Source of the DNA: Buddleja alternifolia
Lineage: Eukaryota; Streptophyta; Magnoliopsida; Lamiales; Scrophulariaceae
Assembly (NCBI GenBank): GCA_019426215.1
Contig: CM033400.1
Span: 22,304,568 to 22,368,567 of the forward strand
Direction of reading: 5' to 3'
DNA length: 64,000 bases
A model generated the notes under the pieces. That model made no database searches. It was not told the origin of the DNA and worked only from the letters and a program-made list of their open reading frames with translations. A program made the position numbers and the translations under genes. Positions 24,938 to 36,337 of this stretch are shown here, piece by piece (the first letter of the stretch is position 1; the number at the start of each line of letters is the position of its first letter).

Positions 24938-25480
24938 TTACTCATCTTCATCTGACATGTAGTTGTCTGATCTGTATGAAGGATGAGTCAAAACATTTTG
25001 TATTTCACGACGTGTGAGTCTTTGGCCTCGTGTGAATGCAAGTTTTTCTGCAAGTTCAAGCATGTGATATCTACAACGACGTAAAATTATTCTGTTGTTT
25101 TCGATTCTTATTCTTGAAACAGCCCTCCTACAATTTATTTCACCATTTCTTGGCATCATCAAGGATCTACGTCGTGGAATTCACACTCCAAGTCTTCGAA
25201 GATCATTAACCAACTCCTCAGATTCGAGCACCCGATGAGCCCATTCCTTTCTGAGTCCACAATAATACTCAATAGGGTCCTCATTAACCAACTCCTCGTA
25301 GTCATCGTTTCTTTCTACTAATAACCATGTTTGTAGATGTCTAGAGTTATGATTATCTCCCATTTTCGTGTTGAATCTCAAGATAATGTAACGTGAAGTG
25401 ATTTCTAATGTGAAGTCGGTACAATGTTTCCCGATATAAACATCTTCAGCATTTATTGAGGAAGTTTTGCGCATGTTCAC
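24938..25480 (-). pseudogene. Unrecognised MULE-borne small gene, minus-strand member of a divergent pair
   Basis: One frame from ATG 25480 (MNMRKTSSINAEDVYIGKHC) to the stop at 24938, about 180 aa, broken by a single TGA at 25181. The second half is basic: IPRRRSLMMPRNGEINCRR, RIENNRII, then an acidic end YRSDNYMSDEDE. I do not recognise a family. This half resembles the plus-strand gene at 25777-26235 (shared PRRR, MPR, ENNR and YRSD in the same order). Only one stop in 181 codons suggests it was coding until recently. It is convergent to the transposase and divergent from its relative. Confidence 0.6.
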
Positions 25481-25489
25481 GTGACCTAC

Positions 25490-25715
25490 TGTAGCCGAAT
25501 CGTCACGGATTGTAAGTGTGTAGTCACGGGTTCCGCATTTTTGTCTGCATTGTAGTCATGGGTTGTGAGTATATGTGTAGTCACGGGTTGTAAGTGTGTA
25601 GTCACGGAACCTCCATTTTTGTCTTCATTGTAGTTACGGGTTGTGAAAATTATTTTTAGTCACGGGTTGTGAAAATTATTTTTAGTCACGGGTTGTGAAA
25701 ATTGTTAACTACTGT
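25490..25715. repeat. Imperfect repeat array in the divergent intergenic region
   Basis: About nine copies of a core GTAGTCACGGGTTGTGA (some shortened or changed), including three spaced by GAAAATTATTTTTA (about 25633-25705). It lies between the starts of the two divergently transcribed small genes, 25480 and 25777. It may be promoter or transposase-related; the sequence alone shows only the repeat. Confidence 0.8.
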
Positions 25716-25776
25716 ATTCGAAATGTGAGTATATATGCAAATGAAGCAAACACCAATCTCAACAAAATTATTACAA

Positions 25777-26235
25777 ATGGAGCCTTTTAGAGCCCCAAAG
25801 TTGTATTACACTCCTGGTGATATTTTTCGTGCCATAGGTCGTAGTTGGCAGTTGGATGATGATTACTATTACTCATTGAATCCAAATCAAAGATATTCAG
25901 AAAGATATTTATGAACGATGGAAGATGAATGTCTTCATTGGGTCCAAGAACAAGACGGGCTTGTCGTGGATTGTCGTGAGCGTCAAATTTCCTGCCCCAG
26001 ACGAAGAGCCATACTCATGCCTCGTGTAACGCTGCAGGAAAAAACTACAGCACTCAATAGGATACGTGAGGAGAATAACAGGATGGTTATGCATATGCAA
26101 CATCTAAATTACTAAGAAATTTCTCGAGAATACGCATTATGTGGTTATGTGCAAGAAGCAAGAGCCCGGTGGGAGCTTAGTATAGGTCCTCAGTATCGAT
26201 CGGATATTGAAATGTTTGATGAGGAGAATAACTAG
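25777..26235 (+). pseudogene. Unrecognised MULE-borne small gene, plus-strand member of a divergent pair
   Basis: Frame from ATG 25777 (MEPFRAPKLYYTPGDIFRAI) to TAG at 26233-26235, about 152 aa. In-frame stops are TGA at 25912-25914 and TAA at 26113-26115. It contains CPRRRAILMPRV, then RIREENNRMVMHMQHLNY, and ends QYRSDIEMFDEENN. This order parallels the minus-strand gene at 24938-25480, so the two look like diverged duplicates placed head to head. No known domain recognised; no membrane segment or signal peptide is evident. Confidence 0.55.
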
Positions 26236-26672
26236 ATTCCTGTCAATTAGTTTCATATTAATTTAATTTTCGTATTAGTTTCGTATTTTTTTAGCCTTCA
26301 AATAAAACAATGATGTTAATTTGTTTTCCTATAGTTAATGTCTATATTTTTAGGAAAAGTTGCAATTTTGGTACCGTAGGATAAGGCAAGTTCGCAAATG
26401 GTACCACGCTTTTTTAGTTTTCTCACTTTTAGTACCAAAAATGCTTTTTTTTCTCACTTTTTGTACCGCCGTTAGTTTTCTCATTTTCTTCCCATGAAAC
26501 TAGACACATAGGTCTATCCACACATATATCGCAATTGCAATCAGGAGACGTCTAGAATAAAGCAGTTTTGTATTCAAAGTTAGCTAAAATCACGTCAATA
26601 ATATAAATATCAATATGGTGAAATATTACAAATTAAAAAAAAACAATAAATACAAACTTCAAATTAAAAAGA
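26236..26672. other. Spacer with a fragment of another MULE-like end
   Basis: From 26353, GGAAAAGTTGCAATTTTGGTACC resembles the outer end of the MITE at 16016, and related text occurs at 15547. No partner inverted copy was found nearby, so it is either one end of a decayed insertion or a rearranged one. No gene seen. Confidence 0.4.
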
Positions 26673-29138
26673 CTATCTATGTGGGAGCGGACAGCGATGT
26701 TCCCCCTTGCCACAGGATGGCATACGCCCCCTCCGTGTTGACCGTCTAGGTCCCTGCATTTGTTCTTCCGTTTTGTTCATATCAAAGTTGAACGGAACTG
26801 CAGATGTGTCGAAATGTAAAGAGTCTGGAGGTGGATTCCTGGTTACGGGAGGTGGATAATTCGAGTGGTCCAGACTCAGACTCGTGTGAGTCCCCATATA
26901 GTGATCCCACAAATTGTCGGTCGTTGCCCAACCTGATGATGAAGGCCCCTCATCTTGGAATGTGTAAGGCAACTAAGGCTCGGGTGTTGGAAGTTCCATC
27001 TGAGGAAAGTAATCTCCGGTAGCATAAGGATCGGGTAAAGTCAAAGACGATGGTCCTTGAGTAGGGGTGCGATGAACTTGACTCAAAGTCCCAGGTTCGC
27101 CCACACACGGACGTGAGTGATGTCGTCTAAGTTCTTCTTCATCCTCTGAATTCTGTACATCATCGACGTCTCTTTTGACACTACTTCTCCTCTGTGGACG
27201 CATGTTTTCTCTGCCTCTCTGAGCAAAATGAACACCCGCTGCTGCATCAGAACGACGGCTACATGACACCATCCGGGAAAGCTGTGTAAGACCCGATCTC
27301 AAAGACCCTAACAGCCCCTCAGCAGCGTGCCTCGAGTGAGGGGTATCTTGGACAATCCTTTGCAATTCTTGAATCTGTTTATTCTGTAAAAAATAAACAA
27401 AAGCATAAGACAAAGTAAAACCAAATGAAGCAATGTAATGTTAACCTAACACAATTATATATACTAACCACATCATGTAATAGAGGTGTCGACCCTGTTT
27501 GGAAACCGACATTCAATCTATCCAACTCCTTCAAAATATACCGACGTGTGATCCTATCATACCAGTCGGATTAATCCTCTGTTGTGCCTCCACCCAAGTC
27601 CCCTACCACAACATGATGTAACCAGTCATTTCGTTTATCGATGAAAATCCTATTGTAAATGGACCAATCCTCGCTGTCCCTCCCAGCACGGTCAATCCTT
27701 TTGAACTGTGGGTGTGTACTCAGATGGCGTGGAATTCCTTGTCGGAATCCAAACTGTTGAAGAACTCGCTCAGGACGATGATACTCCACAATGTTGAGGA
27801 ATACCATTGGAACTGATGCTCTCCACACACCAGGGGCAAAACACTCAGGGGGCAACTCAGCAATGTCGGGATCATCGAAGTTGTATAAGTCCCAAACAAA
27901 CTGAAATAAGAAAATTGAACAACAGTATTTTTAATAGGAGAGCATTATAGAATTTTATAATATAATGACCTGGAGATAATCTTTTACTCACATGATGATA
28001 GGTCATCTGATCTAATACTTCTCTAGCTGCCAATAAACAGCCTGTCGTTGTGGGAGGATTACTCATGGGTCGATACCACCTACAACATCAATAACGCGAA
28101 TAATTAAAAAAAAATAGTTGTTTTTGAATAAAAAATCCTAGTTAGATAAATTACCGTTTCCCATAAGGAGCTCGAACAGTGTTATTAAAATCAATTTCTT
28201 CCATTAAATGTGGAACACTAGATGGCCTCATAACCGTTATCCGTGACCATGCCCGTAACTATTAAAACATAAATACATTAATTTATTAAACATTGAATAT
28301 CTTAGAGAAATATATAACAAAAAAATAATACATTATACCTGTAACAATGTCATTGGACCACACACTTCTTTGTGAATCCTTAGGGATCCATGTTGTAGCT
28401 GACGATGCAAATACGCCAACACACCACTCCCCCAACTATAGGAGTTTACCTCGTTAATATTTTCAAAAAATTTCAACCACAAAATCGAAATCACTTCCCC
28501 GCTGCCGTCGGATAACATGACGCCGAGCAATGCAAAAGCCCAACATCATGCTATTTGATCAACCATATGCTCGGGGGACTCGTTTGTGATTCTTAAGTCG
28601 TTCGATTTTAGGTATTCACATAATTTTTTTCATTTTTAATCGCATACCCGTTGCTTTAAAATCATCCCGTCCAATTTCAAAACCTAAAAGCCGATGAACC
28701 AGGGCTGCATAATCCCTAAACCCATTAAACACGTGATGAATAACTACTGCCCTACCATCGACTGGTACACCCCTATAGTATAGCTACGTCTTGGAGAGTA
28801 ACAGTAGTCTCTCCACTTCTGAGGCGAAACGTGTTCGTCTCCGGGCGCCACCTCTCAATCAGTGCACTCACACGTCCCATATCACATCTAAGTTGCCCAC
28901 ATATGGTTAACAAATAGAATCGGCAAAATCCCATTTGATGGAGTTTTTGTAATACTCGACGATGTGGTGGAATAAAAGCATTGGATTTGAGCATTTTAAA
29001 ATAAGGACCATCTGCTCGTCTGGTTCGCAATACTAAATCATCCCTTGAAAATACTAGCTCAGACCTGTGGCTTGCCTGATCCGTTAACACACTAGGATCC
29101 ACAAGCCCATATACATCACGATTGTATAAATTTGTCAT
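26673..29138 (-). pseudogene. Plant mobile domain (PMD) gene carried by the MULE
   Basis: Starts at ATG 29138 (MTNLYNRDVYGLVDPSVL). The first exon has the PMD signature: FCRFYLLTICGQLRCDMGRV, then IERWRPETNTFRL and SGETTVTLQDVAIL. After a frameshift near 28780 come GVPVDGRAVVIHHV and WAFALLGVMLSDGSGEVI (28500 region). Further exons at about 28250-28130, 28066-27990, 27903-27480 and 27390-26673 encode SNPPTTTGCLLAAREVLDQM, ECFAPGVWRASVPMVFLNIV and a Pro/Ser/Arg-rich tail. Stops occur near 27571 and 26973. PMD proteins include the host factors MAIN and MAIL1, which act in heterochromatin and gene silencing, and many transposon-borne copies are known. What it does for the element is unknown. Confidence 0.85.
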
Positions 29139-29760
29139 CCTTCATTTATAAAGTATAGCAAATACAATTAGAATATAATGAATTAATTAGATTATTATCC
29201 ATTATTCTAAACACTAAAAACTCAAATTTATACCCAAATTATATCGTATCAAAGTTCAATAAACAGCACTAAAACTTGACTAAATTAATCAACACTTAAA
29301 ATTAAACATAAAAATTCAAAATCATAGCTAAATGTTATACCAAAAAATCGAAGCAATACCTACAAATTTGTCTAAAATTATATCAAAGTTCAATAATTAA
29401 AACTAAATATCTAAACATAATGTTTATGTATTACAAGAAATTAAAAAAATTATATCTAAATTCATAAGTATAAAATTACAAATTAAATTAAGATAGATAT
29501 TTACCATGAATTGGAAAAAGGAGAAGAAATGAACTTCAATCGGTATGAAGTTGATTTGTTTCATGTGAAATGAAAAGGAATGGTGTAGGTGAGGGAACAG
29601 ATGAGATGAGAGTTGATGAAGAAGAAGTATTGCTGCAGTGTGTGATTTTTTGTGAGGAAGAAGAAGGGAGAAGAGGGGAAGAGAGAAAGAGAGAGAATGA
29701 AAATTGATAGAGAGAGAGAGAGAAAATAATTCGGCCTCAAATTTATTTATTTTTTACAAC
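29139..29760. other. 5' flank of the PMD gene and inner terminal region of the MULE
   Basis: AT-rich sequence without a gene, then a GA-rich tract (29655-29725, including AGAGAGAGAGAGAG at 29709-29724). The tract mirrors the CT-rich run at 20936-20990 near the other end. It probably holds the PMD gene promoter, but no specific motif is convincing. Confidence 0.5.
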
Positions 29761-29764
29761 TATT

Positions 29765-29965
29765 ACAGGCTACGCCATTGGTAATGGCGTAGCCTCTAAT
29801 AGTTTTGAAATTATTAGAGGCTATGTCATTTACAATGGCGTAGCCAGACACATACATTTTTAAAAAAATTAATTTGTGACAGAAATAAAAAATAAAATCA
29901 AAGTTGGATACGCCATTACTATGGGGTATCCATGTGGGTACACCATTACTAATGGCGTAGTAACT
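29765..29965. repeat. Right subterminal palindrome array of the MULE
   Basis: Copies of the same motif as at the left end: GGCTACGCCATTGGTAATGGCGTAGCC, GGCTATGTCATTTACAATGGCGTAGCC, GGATACGCCATTACTATGGGGTATCC and GGGTACACCATTACTAATGGCGTAG. Several are imperfect. The array lies about 90-290 bp inside the right end, matching the left array at 80-245 bp inside. Confidence 0.85.
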
Positions 29966-30062
29966 GCGTATTGTGCTATTCTCGGAGATTTTATTATTTG
30001 TGTATTATTTATATAATTTTTATTAAAAAGTATATTATTTTTTAAAAAAGTCCAAAAATAAA

Positions 30063-30820
30063 TAGGTCAGTAAAAAAGATCACATTCAGGCTAAAGACAA
30101 AGGTCAAAACTTGATTTTACAGAACCCATTTAATGCTCTACGGAGAGAGGTTAACCTTAACCAAGCACAACACAACATGACAGCTACTCAGGATAGAGGT
30201 GATGGGGACTTGGGCTGTCAAAACCCTTAAAAAAGGACTCTAGACACTAAAGGAGCTGCGAAAGAGGGACCTAAACCTAACCTTAAAAAGAAAGGGTCCA
30301 AATCACGTGGACTAAAAATCAGACTCAAAAAGGTTGGGTGAATAAAAAAATCACAATCCAAGGATAGCAGACTAGTGAGGACATCAAAAAGCTTAGCACC
30401 TTTGAAATTGGAGGCCCTAGTCTTTCAAATTTCAGTCACGATAAAGTGTATCCTCTCCAAGAAAAATCTCCTGAAAACCCTAAAAATCATACAAAAACAC
30501 ACCTCCCCTTCACTTCAGATGGAGCAAGAGAGAGAGGAGGAACCGCTGGTATTCCCACATGTAGGAAACTCTACCCAGATGGAGGAAATGGAGCAATCGA
30601 TTCACCTATCATATTTGATGCTAATAATGAGACGGGTATGGTTCAGCCACCCGATTGGGGACCCATTTCTGATTATCGAGTTACGAGTCGAGGTGAGCGA
30701 TATGGAGGTGGAGAGGCATCGGCTCTTGGCGTTGAGGTTGTTAGACCAGATACAGGTGACTTGGAGATGGGGGACTGTCCATAACCCCATCTCCGTACGT
30801 GATATTCAAATCCCTTCCAT
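30063..30820 (+). pseudogene. LINE ORF1 C-terminal remainder and ORF1/ORF2 junction
   Basis: Basic, low-complexity coding text (GPKPNLKKKGSKSRGLKIRL near 30270) continues the LINE ORF1 tail beyond the MULE. It has stops and a changed frame, followed by the segment leading to the ORF2 start. The tail of plant L1 ORF1 is typically Lys/Arg-rich and variable, so exact ends cannot be set. Confidence 0.55.
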
Positions 30821-33800
30821 GAAGATTCTTGCATGGAATTTCCAGGGGGTGGGAAATATTGTCTTTCGAAGGAATTTTTGCGATATTGTTTATACTCATC
30901 ATCCGGATGTAGTATTTCTTCTTAAAACCAAAGTCTCCGAAGAGAGGGATACTCTTATCTCGTCTAGACTTGGTTTTTCAGATGTGTGTAGAGCTCCTAT
31001 GGTCGGGAGAGCAGGTGGAATTTGGCTATTATGGAATAGCCACGATATTCATGTCCAAGTTGTTTTGGTGAACGAACAAGCCATTCATGCCATAGTGGGC
31101 CCGAGAGGGGACAGTGGATGGTTATGCTCCGGAGTGTACGCGAATCCTAGGGCTCGGGAAAGAGAAGCACTTTGGTTAGACTTTAATGATGTTTCCTCCT
31201 TGAGGGAAAGAAGAGGAGGATCTACACCGAGTTTCTCTCGTATTTCCCGTTTTAATGAAATGATTAATAAGTGTAGCCTTACTTGTGAATGACGGGTTAC
31301 TATTCGGGAGAGGTTAGATCGTTTTCTTGCAAATGAGGCGTGGCGAACTCGGTTCCCCGAGGGTACGGTGTTACACCTTCCTAGGACTCACTCGGACCAC
31401 CACCCGATCCTAACGTGTTGTCTTGGGATACCTAACCCACCGGCGAGAGAGAGATCGTTCCCGTTCAAATTGGCTTGGATGACTCACCCTAAGTGTGAGA
31501 ATGAAGTTAGGAAGGTTTGGGATAGTTCGATTTCGGTGGAGGAAGCGGTGGCTAAATTGTGGGATACTATGCCCTTGTGGAACAAGAAACCTTCGGAAAT
31601 ATTTTTTCAAGAAAACATACCGTTTTGGCTAGAATAGCGGGGATCCAAAGAAGTCTAGCCGAAAGGGAAATTCCCTCTCTCCATATTCTTGAAAAGGTGC
31701 TTCTTGGGGAATTTAGCTCTATTATCCAGCAAGAGGAGATGCTTTGGTATCAAAAGTCAAGGGTGAAGTGGTTAACGCATGGGGATGGCAACACAAAGTT
31801 TTTCCATGCTACCACTATAGTCCGGAGAAGGAGGAACAAGGTTGATACCTTAAAAGTGGGAGATCAATGGCAGTCGGACACTGCTGCCCTTAAGAGCCAC
31901 GTGCATGATTATTTCTCCTCCCTCTTTTCTCCGACTAACTCGGATAGAATGGGTAGTCTTCCTAGAAATTGGAGGCAGTGTCTTTTAACCCCCGAGCAGG
32001 TTGCTTCTATTAAGGAGATCCCGACTAAGGAGGAAGTTCACGGTGTGATAAAGTCAATGAGCCCTCACAAGTCGCCGAGTCTGGATGGGTGTCACACGTT
32101 TGTGTTTCAAAAATTTTGGGCTGATCTTGGTGAGTCGGTTGCTGACTTTGTCTCTCGGGCCTTCGTAAATGGAAGTTTTAATGAAGGTGTCGGAGAAACT
32201 TTCATATGTCTCATACCAAAGGAGCCGTCCCCTTCTACTATCAAGCAATTCCGCCCGATAGCTTTGTGCATTGTCCTCAAAGACGATTGCTTCGAGACTT
32301 AAAATCTTTATGCCCAATTTGGTGTCTTCGCTTCAAAGCAGTTTTATTCCGGGGAGGGGAACACATGATAATATTCTTGTTGTCCAAGAAGTGATTCATA
32401 GCCTTCGGAAGATGAACGGGAAGACGGGGAGAGGGGCATGATTGTCAAGCTCAATCTTGAGAAAGCTTATGACAAGATTGATTGGAACTTCCTTGAGGAA
32501 ACCTTGCAATGTTTTGGTCCTCCCGAGAGCGTAGTTAGGCTAACTATGTTTTGTGTTAAGTGTGCGAAGCCCCGGATTCTTTGGAACGGTGAGCCTCTTA
32601 ACCCTCTAACGCCAACGTGTGGCCTTCGACAGGGAAACCCACTATCTCCCTATCTTTTTGTTCTTTGTGTGGAAAGATTAGCTTATCTTATTGAGCAAGC
32701 CGTTGAGGATGGAGTTTGGAAACCTATATCCGTGTGTCGAGGGGGGCCAAAAATTTCTCACATCTTTTTCACAGATGATCTCATCTTCGTGGCTAAGGCT
32801 ACTCAGCGGAATGCTAGCACTATTGAGAAAATCATGTAGGAATTTTGTACTCACTTCAGTCTCAAAGTGAATGAAAGCAAATCGAAAGTTTTCTTTTCAA
32901 AGAATACTAGACATTGATTGGGGAGAGTCATTGCTAGAGAACTCGGGCTTAGTTGCACTTCGGATTTAGGGAAATACTTCGGGGTACCTTTGGTCCACTC
33001 GAGAGCTTCTCCTAGTTTGTATAGAGAGCTACTTGATAAATTGCAATCTCGCCTTTCAACGTGGAAAGCTCGGTTACTCAACTTTGCGGGAAGGAACACC
33101 CTTATCCAATCGGTAACTACGGCGATGCCCTCTCATGTTATGCAAACCTCTTGGCTCCCTTCATCCGTGTGCAATAAGTTAGATAAGTTAAATCGTGCTT
33201 TCTTGTGGGCCTCGGATGGGAATATGAGAAAATTGCATCCTATAAAGTGGGAAACGGTCACAAAACCTAAGAATAAGAGTGGGCTCGGCATTAGAGAGGT
33301 TCGTAAAATTAATGCCGCTCTTCTTCCCAAAATTGGATGGAGGCTTATCAATCGAGAAGATAGTCTTTGGAAGGACATTTTTTGGAAAAAGTACATGAAG
33401 AAGGATGAGCTCCTTGATTTTTCTCTTATGTCATGTTCCATGCCACAATGGAAAGGAATTGTTCGAAGTACTAAAATGATTGAGAATCACATTTATTGGC
33501 GTATTGGGAATGGGCGATTGGTGTCATTTTGGTTTGATAGGTGGTTTGGGAAGGAGCGTATCTGTAATCTGATTGAGGAACCTATTTTAGAGGAGGAAAC
33601 ACATCTTCGGGTGGAGGATGTCTTGGATCAAAATCGTAAGTGGAATCTACGGGACATTTTTACCCTGATTCCCGCTCATATTGCGGACCGAATATACAAA
33701 CTCCTAATTCCTATGGTCTATTTGGAAAATGACATAAGAATTTGGAATGCAACTTCGAATGGAAAATTCTCTTGTAAGAGTGCTTATGGGGTGATTACAA

Positions 33801-34799
33801 ATGATGAGGATAATCAGAAGACTACTAACAACTGGAAATGGATTTCGCAAGTTAAGTGCCCTTTGAAGTTGAAGCACTTTATTTGGCTATATTAAAATAA
33901 GGGGCTAATCACGAATGCTCTTCGTTTTGATAGACGAATTGCGGATACGGATGCTTGCGGGAGATGTCTTCATACTAGAGAGAATCCTATTCACGCTCTC
34001 CGGGATTGTACACTTTCAAAAAATACGTGGGAATTTGTGGTTTTACCAACCCAATTTTATCAATTCATGGCGACACCGGAAGAATTATGGTTTAAGGAGA
34101 ATCTGAATAGGAGAATGAGTAATACCCGTTTGCCCGAGATGGATTGGAAGAATGTTTTTCTTGCTACTATTTGGTGTCTTTGGAAAGCAAAGAATAGCTT
34201 TACTTTTGTAGGGGTTTCTAATACTCTTAAGGAAACTCTTTTTGAAATTAAAAAACTTGCTATGGATTTCAGTCTCGCCTTCCCCGGAACTTCACCTTTA
34301 TGGGTAGCTCCGTGGGGGATTCTAAAATGGGACAAGCCCCCACCGGGGTGGATGAAGCTTATCACGGATGGAAACTTTATGGGGAGTACGAAATGTACGG
34401 CTACTGGAGGTCTTTTACGGAACGATCAGGGAGATGGATCCTTGGCTTTAGTCGTAAGCTAGGGGGTTCAGGATTACTGAAACGGAATTACTTGCGTTGA
34501 GAGAAGGACTCCTTCTAGCTTGGGAGCGACGAGTTGAACGACTTATTGTTGAGGTGGACTCGGAAGTTATTTGGAAACTCGTAAAAAGAGGAAATGTGGA
34601 TAAGCACCCCTTGGGAAACTTTATTATGGACTGTAGGAGCCTCCTTAATAGGCCATGGACGTGCGAATTCGTTCATATTTTGAACGAGAAGAATGTTTGC
34701 GTAGATGCGCTAGCCAAATTCTGTCAAGAAGCTGCTTGTGACTTTCATGTTTGGGGCCAGCCCCTGATGGCCTTGTTGAACTTCTGCATGAGGATGTAA
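30820..34799 (+). pseudogene. LINE ORF2: endonuclease, reverse transcriptase, zf-RVT and RNase H
   Basis: Starts MKILAWNFQGVGN (30820), the usual endonuclease opening. The endonuclease part is shortened: it passes from LWLDFNDVSS (31180) to SRISRFNEMINKCSL and then RLDRFLANEAWRTRF and THSDHHPIL. Reverse transcriptase follows in pieces at 31559-33895: SPHKSPSLDGCHTFVFQKFW, LIPKEPSPSTIKQFRPIAL, LNLEKAYDKIDWNFLEETL, GLRQGNPLSPYLFVLCVERL and HIFFTDDLIF, the last bearing the catalytic Asp pair. A zf-RVT region (SCKSAYGVITNDED, LKLKHFIWLY) and an RNase H-like domain (ITDGNF; LALREGLLLAW; VDALAKFCQ) end near 34799. Stops and frameshifts occur near 31290, 31640, 32300, 32839, 32915, 33894 and 34460. 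Confidence 0.92.
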
Positions 34800-34856
34800 G
34801 TTGGTTGTTTAGTTTTGCCTTTTCCTTGTATTCACCAAAAAAAAAATACCATATTA

Positions 34857-35147
34857 GAATTATGGGGTTTCAATGTGAGGTTTGTGGCTTCGGACTCTTC
34901 CACTTCAATAAGCTAACTTTTGAGATTGAGTTCTCTCAAGGTACATATCAATTGGTATCAAAATTTTCCATCATGTCCTTCAGTGCAATTGTACGGCGCA
35001 GATGGTGAGGGCGTTTACTCGATGGACTTAAAGAGAACCGAGGTTCGGAGGTTACCGCCCATGTGAGCATCGGGCCGTGAAGTGTGGTGGAACATTACAA
35101 TCCTGATTGCAAAATTATGGGGACTTGGATCCCACATTGGAATTATA
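34857..35147 (+). repeat. TRIM-like element: end of left repeat, primer-binding site, internal region, start of right repeat
   Basis: 34857-34950 completes the left repeat (ending GGTACATATCA). ATTGGTATCA at 34951 is the primer-binding-site-like sequence. 34961-35082 is a short internal region without coding potential. The right repeat starts TGTGGTGGAACATTAC at 35083 and is cut at 35147 by the Harbinger-like insertion. Confidence 0.65.
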
Positions 35148-36337
35148 GGGCTTGTATGGTATAAGTTGAAAATGAAAATATGTTTGGATGGATGTGATTT
35201 TGTGTGGTTTTTTATACGAAAAGACATGATGAGAATGAAAATATGTTTGGATTGATGTTTTTTTGAGTTAGTAAAATTAAAAATTGTACTTGATTGACAT
35301 AAAGTAAACTTGATTTGTAAATAGTGATGTAGTTAGTTATATTGATATATATGTATAAATATACTTTCTACTATGTGTGAGTAAACAAATGGCATTACTC
35401 ATTGGTTTTATTCTACACATATATATATTAGTTATTTTTATAAAAATATTCAAGTTTATCAATGATTGGTTTATTTGAACCAATAATTGTTTTTTTTTTT
35501 TTGCCTTTATCAAAAATGTCCTAATATGGTAGGGGGTTAAGGCAAAATCCACCAACAGTATATTGCTACGAATTATTTTTACTATTTTACATCACTACCA
35601 ATTGTTTTTACATTAGATTACCAAATTAAACAACGTCTACAAAATAAACTCACTCTTAATATAATTAAGAGACCCCACAAGAAAAACTGCAATACAGCCG
35701 TAAAACTTGAAAGGAAAACAGCAGCTCAACTGAGAATCATCGCCTGACTCGATAAAATTAAACAATTGTGGCTATAGTTTGACTTCATTGAAACTAAAAT
35801 TCAAATTAGCAGCAGATGAATGAATCTTTGATGCAACAAAAACATGAAACTCGAGACAAAAGGATGAAAAGGATAACTCATTTTGCTGTCATTATTGAAG
35901 GAATATCAGTGAAACTATGGAGTGTAAAGCAGTAGATGACGATCGGTGTGCTAGAGATAAAGAGGAGCTGAGAAGGAACATGACAAAGTATGGGTGAAGA
36001 ATATAGGGTAAAGAGAAATAAAAAATTAAAAAAAGAGGAAAGTAACTGAAACTTGGGTTTAGGCGAATTCTCCTTAATTAATGTCAAAAAAAAGATTGCT
36101 GCAATTGTAGATTTGGTTTGAGAAGTGAATTCCTTATTTCAAGCAAAAAAGGACACTGCCAAGATTGCTGCAGGTGAAAAGAGTGAAATTTGATTTCAAC
36201 TTTTTGTGCTTGAAATCTCAAAAAATTTCAATTTTAGAAATCAAAACTATGGGAAATAATGTGGTCCAAACATATGTTGGATCTTAAAAATTTTGAGAAT
36301 TGAGATTTGAGTTTTGAAAACAAAACCATGCAAGGCC
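35148..36337. mobile_element. Harbinger/Tourist-like non-autonomous element, 1190 bp
   Basis: Ends GGGCTTGTATGG and (inverted) GGCCTTGCATGG match at 10 of 12 positions. The 3-bp sequence ATA flanks both ends (35145-35147, 36338-36340). Removing the insert with one ATA restores the alignment between the TRIM left and right repeats exactly. The 3-bp duplication and G-rich ends suggest PIF/Harbinger, although the usual target is TTA/TAA. No transposase is encoded; short frames inside look accidental. Confidence 0.75.

Larger units (their letters stand above)
20670..30053 (+). mobile_element. Complete 9384-bp MULE carrying transposase, PMD gene and two small related genes
   Basis: Ends are defined by terminal inverted repeats (left GGACTTTTTAAAAAAATAAT, right its inverse with few changes, extending over at least 50 bp) and by the perfect 9-bp duplication AAAAATAAA at 20661-20669 and 30054-30062. 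Weaker inverted similarity continues inward about 350-400 bp: a CT-rich run at 20936-20990 faces a GA-rich run at 29655-29725. Inside, in order, are a transposase (plus), a small gene (minus), a small gene (plus) and a plant mobile domain gene (minus). Every gene has stops or frameshifts. It is inserted in LINE ORF1. Confidence 0.93.
19232..34846 (+). mobile_element. L1-type LINE retrotransposon, complete but split by two insertions
   Basis: The LINE has ORF1 with a DUF4283-like domain and CCHC knuckle, and ORF2 with endonuclease, reverse transcriptase and RNase H. It ends in a short A-tract (34837-34846) after TTGTATTCACC. The 12-bp duplication AATACCATATTA occurs at 19220-19231 and 34845-34856, marking both ends. 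Subtracting the nested 9.4-kb MULE and the 357-bp solo LTR leaves about 5.9 kb, a normal full length. Both ORFs carry stops and frameshifts. It is inserted in the left repeat of the TRIM-like element. Confidence 0.9.
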
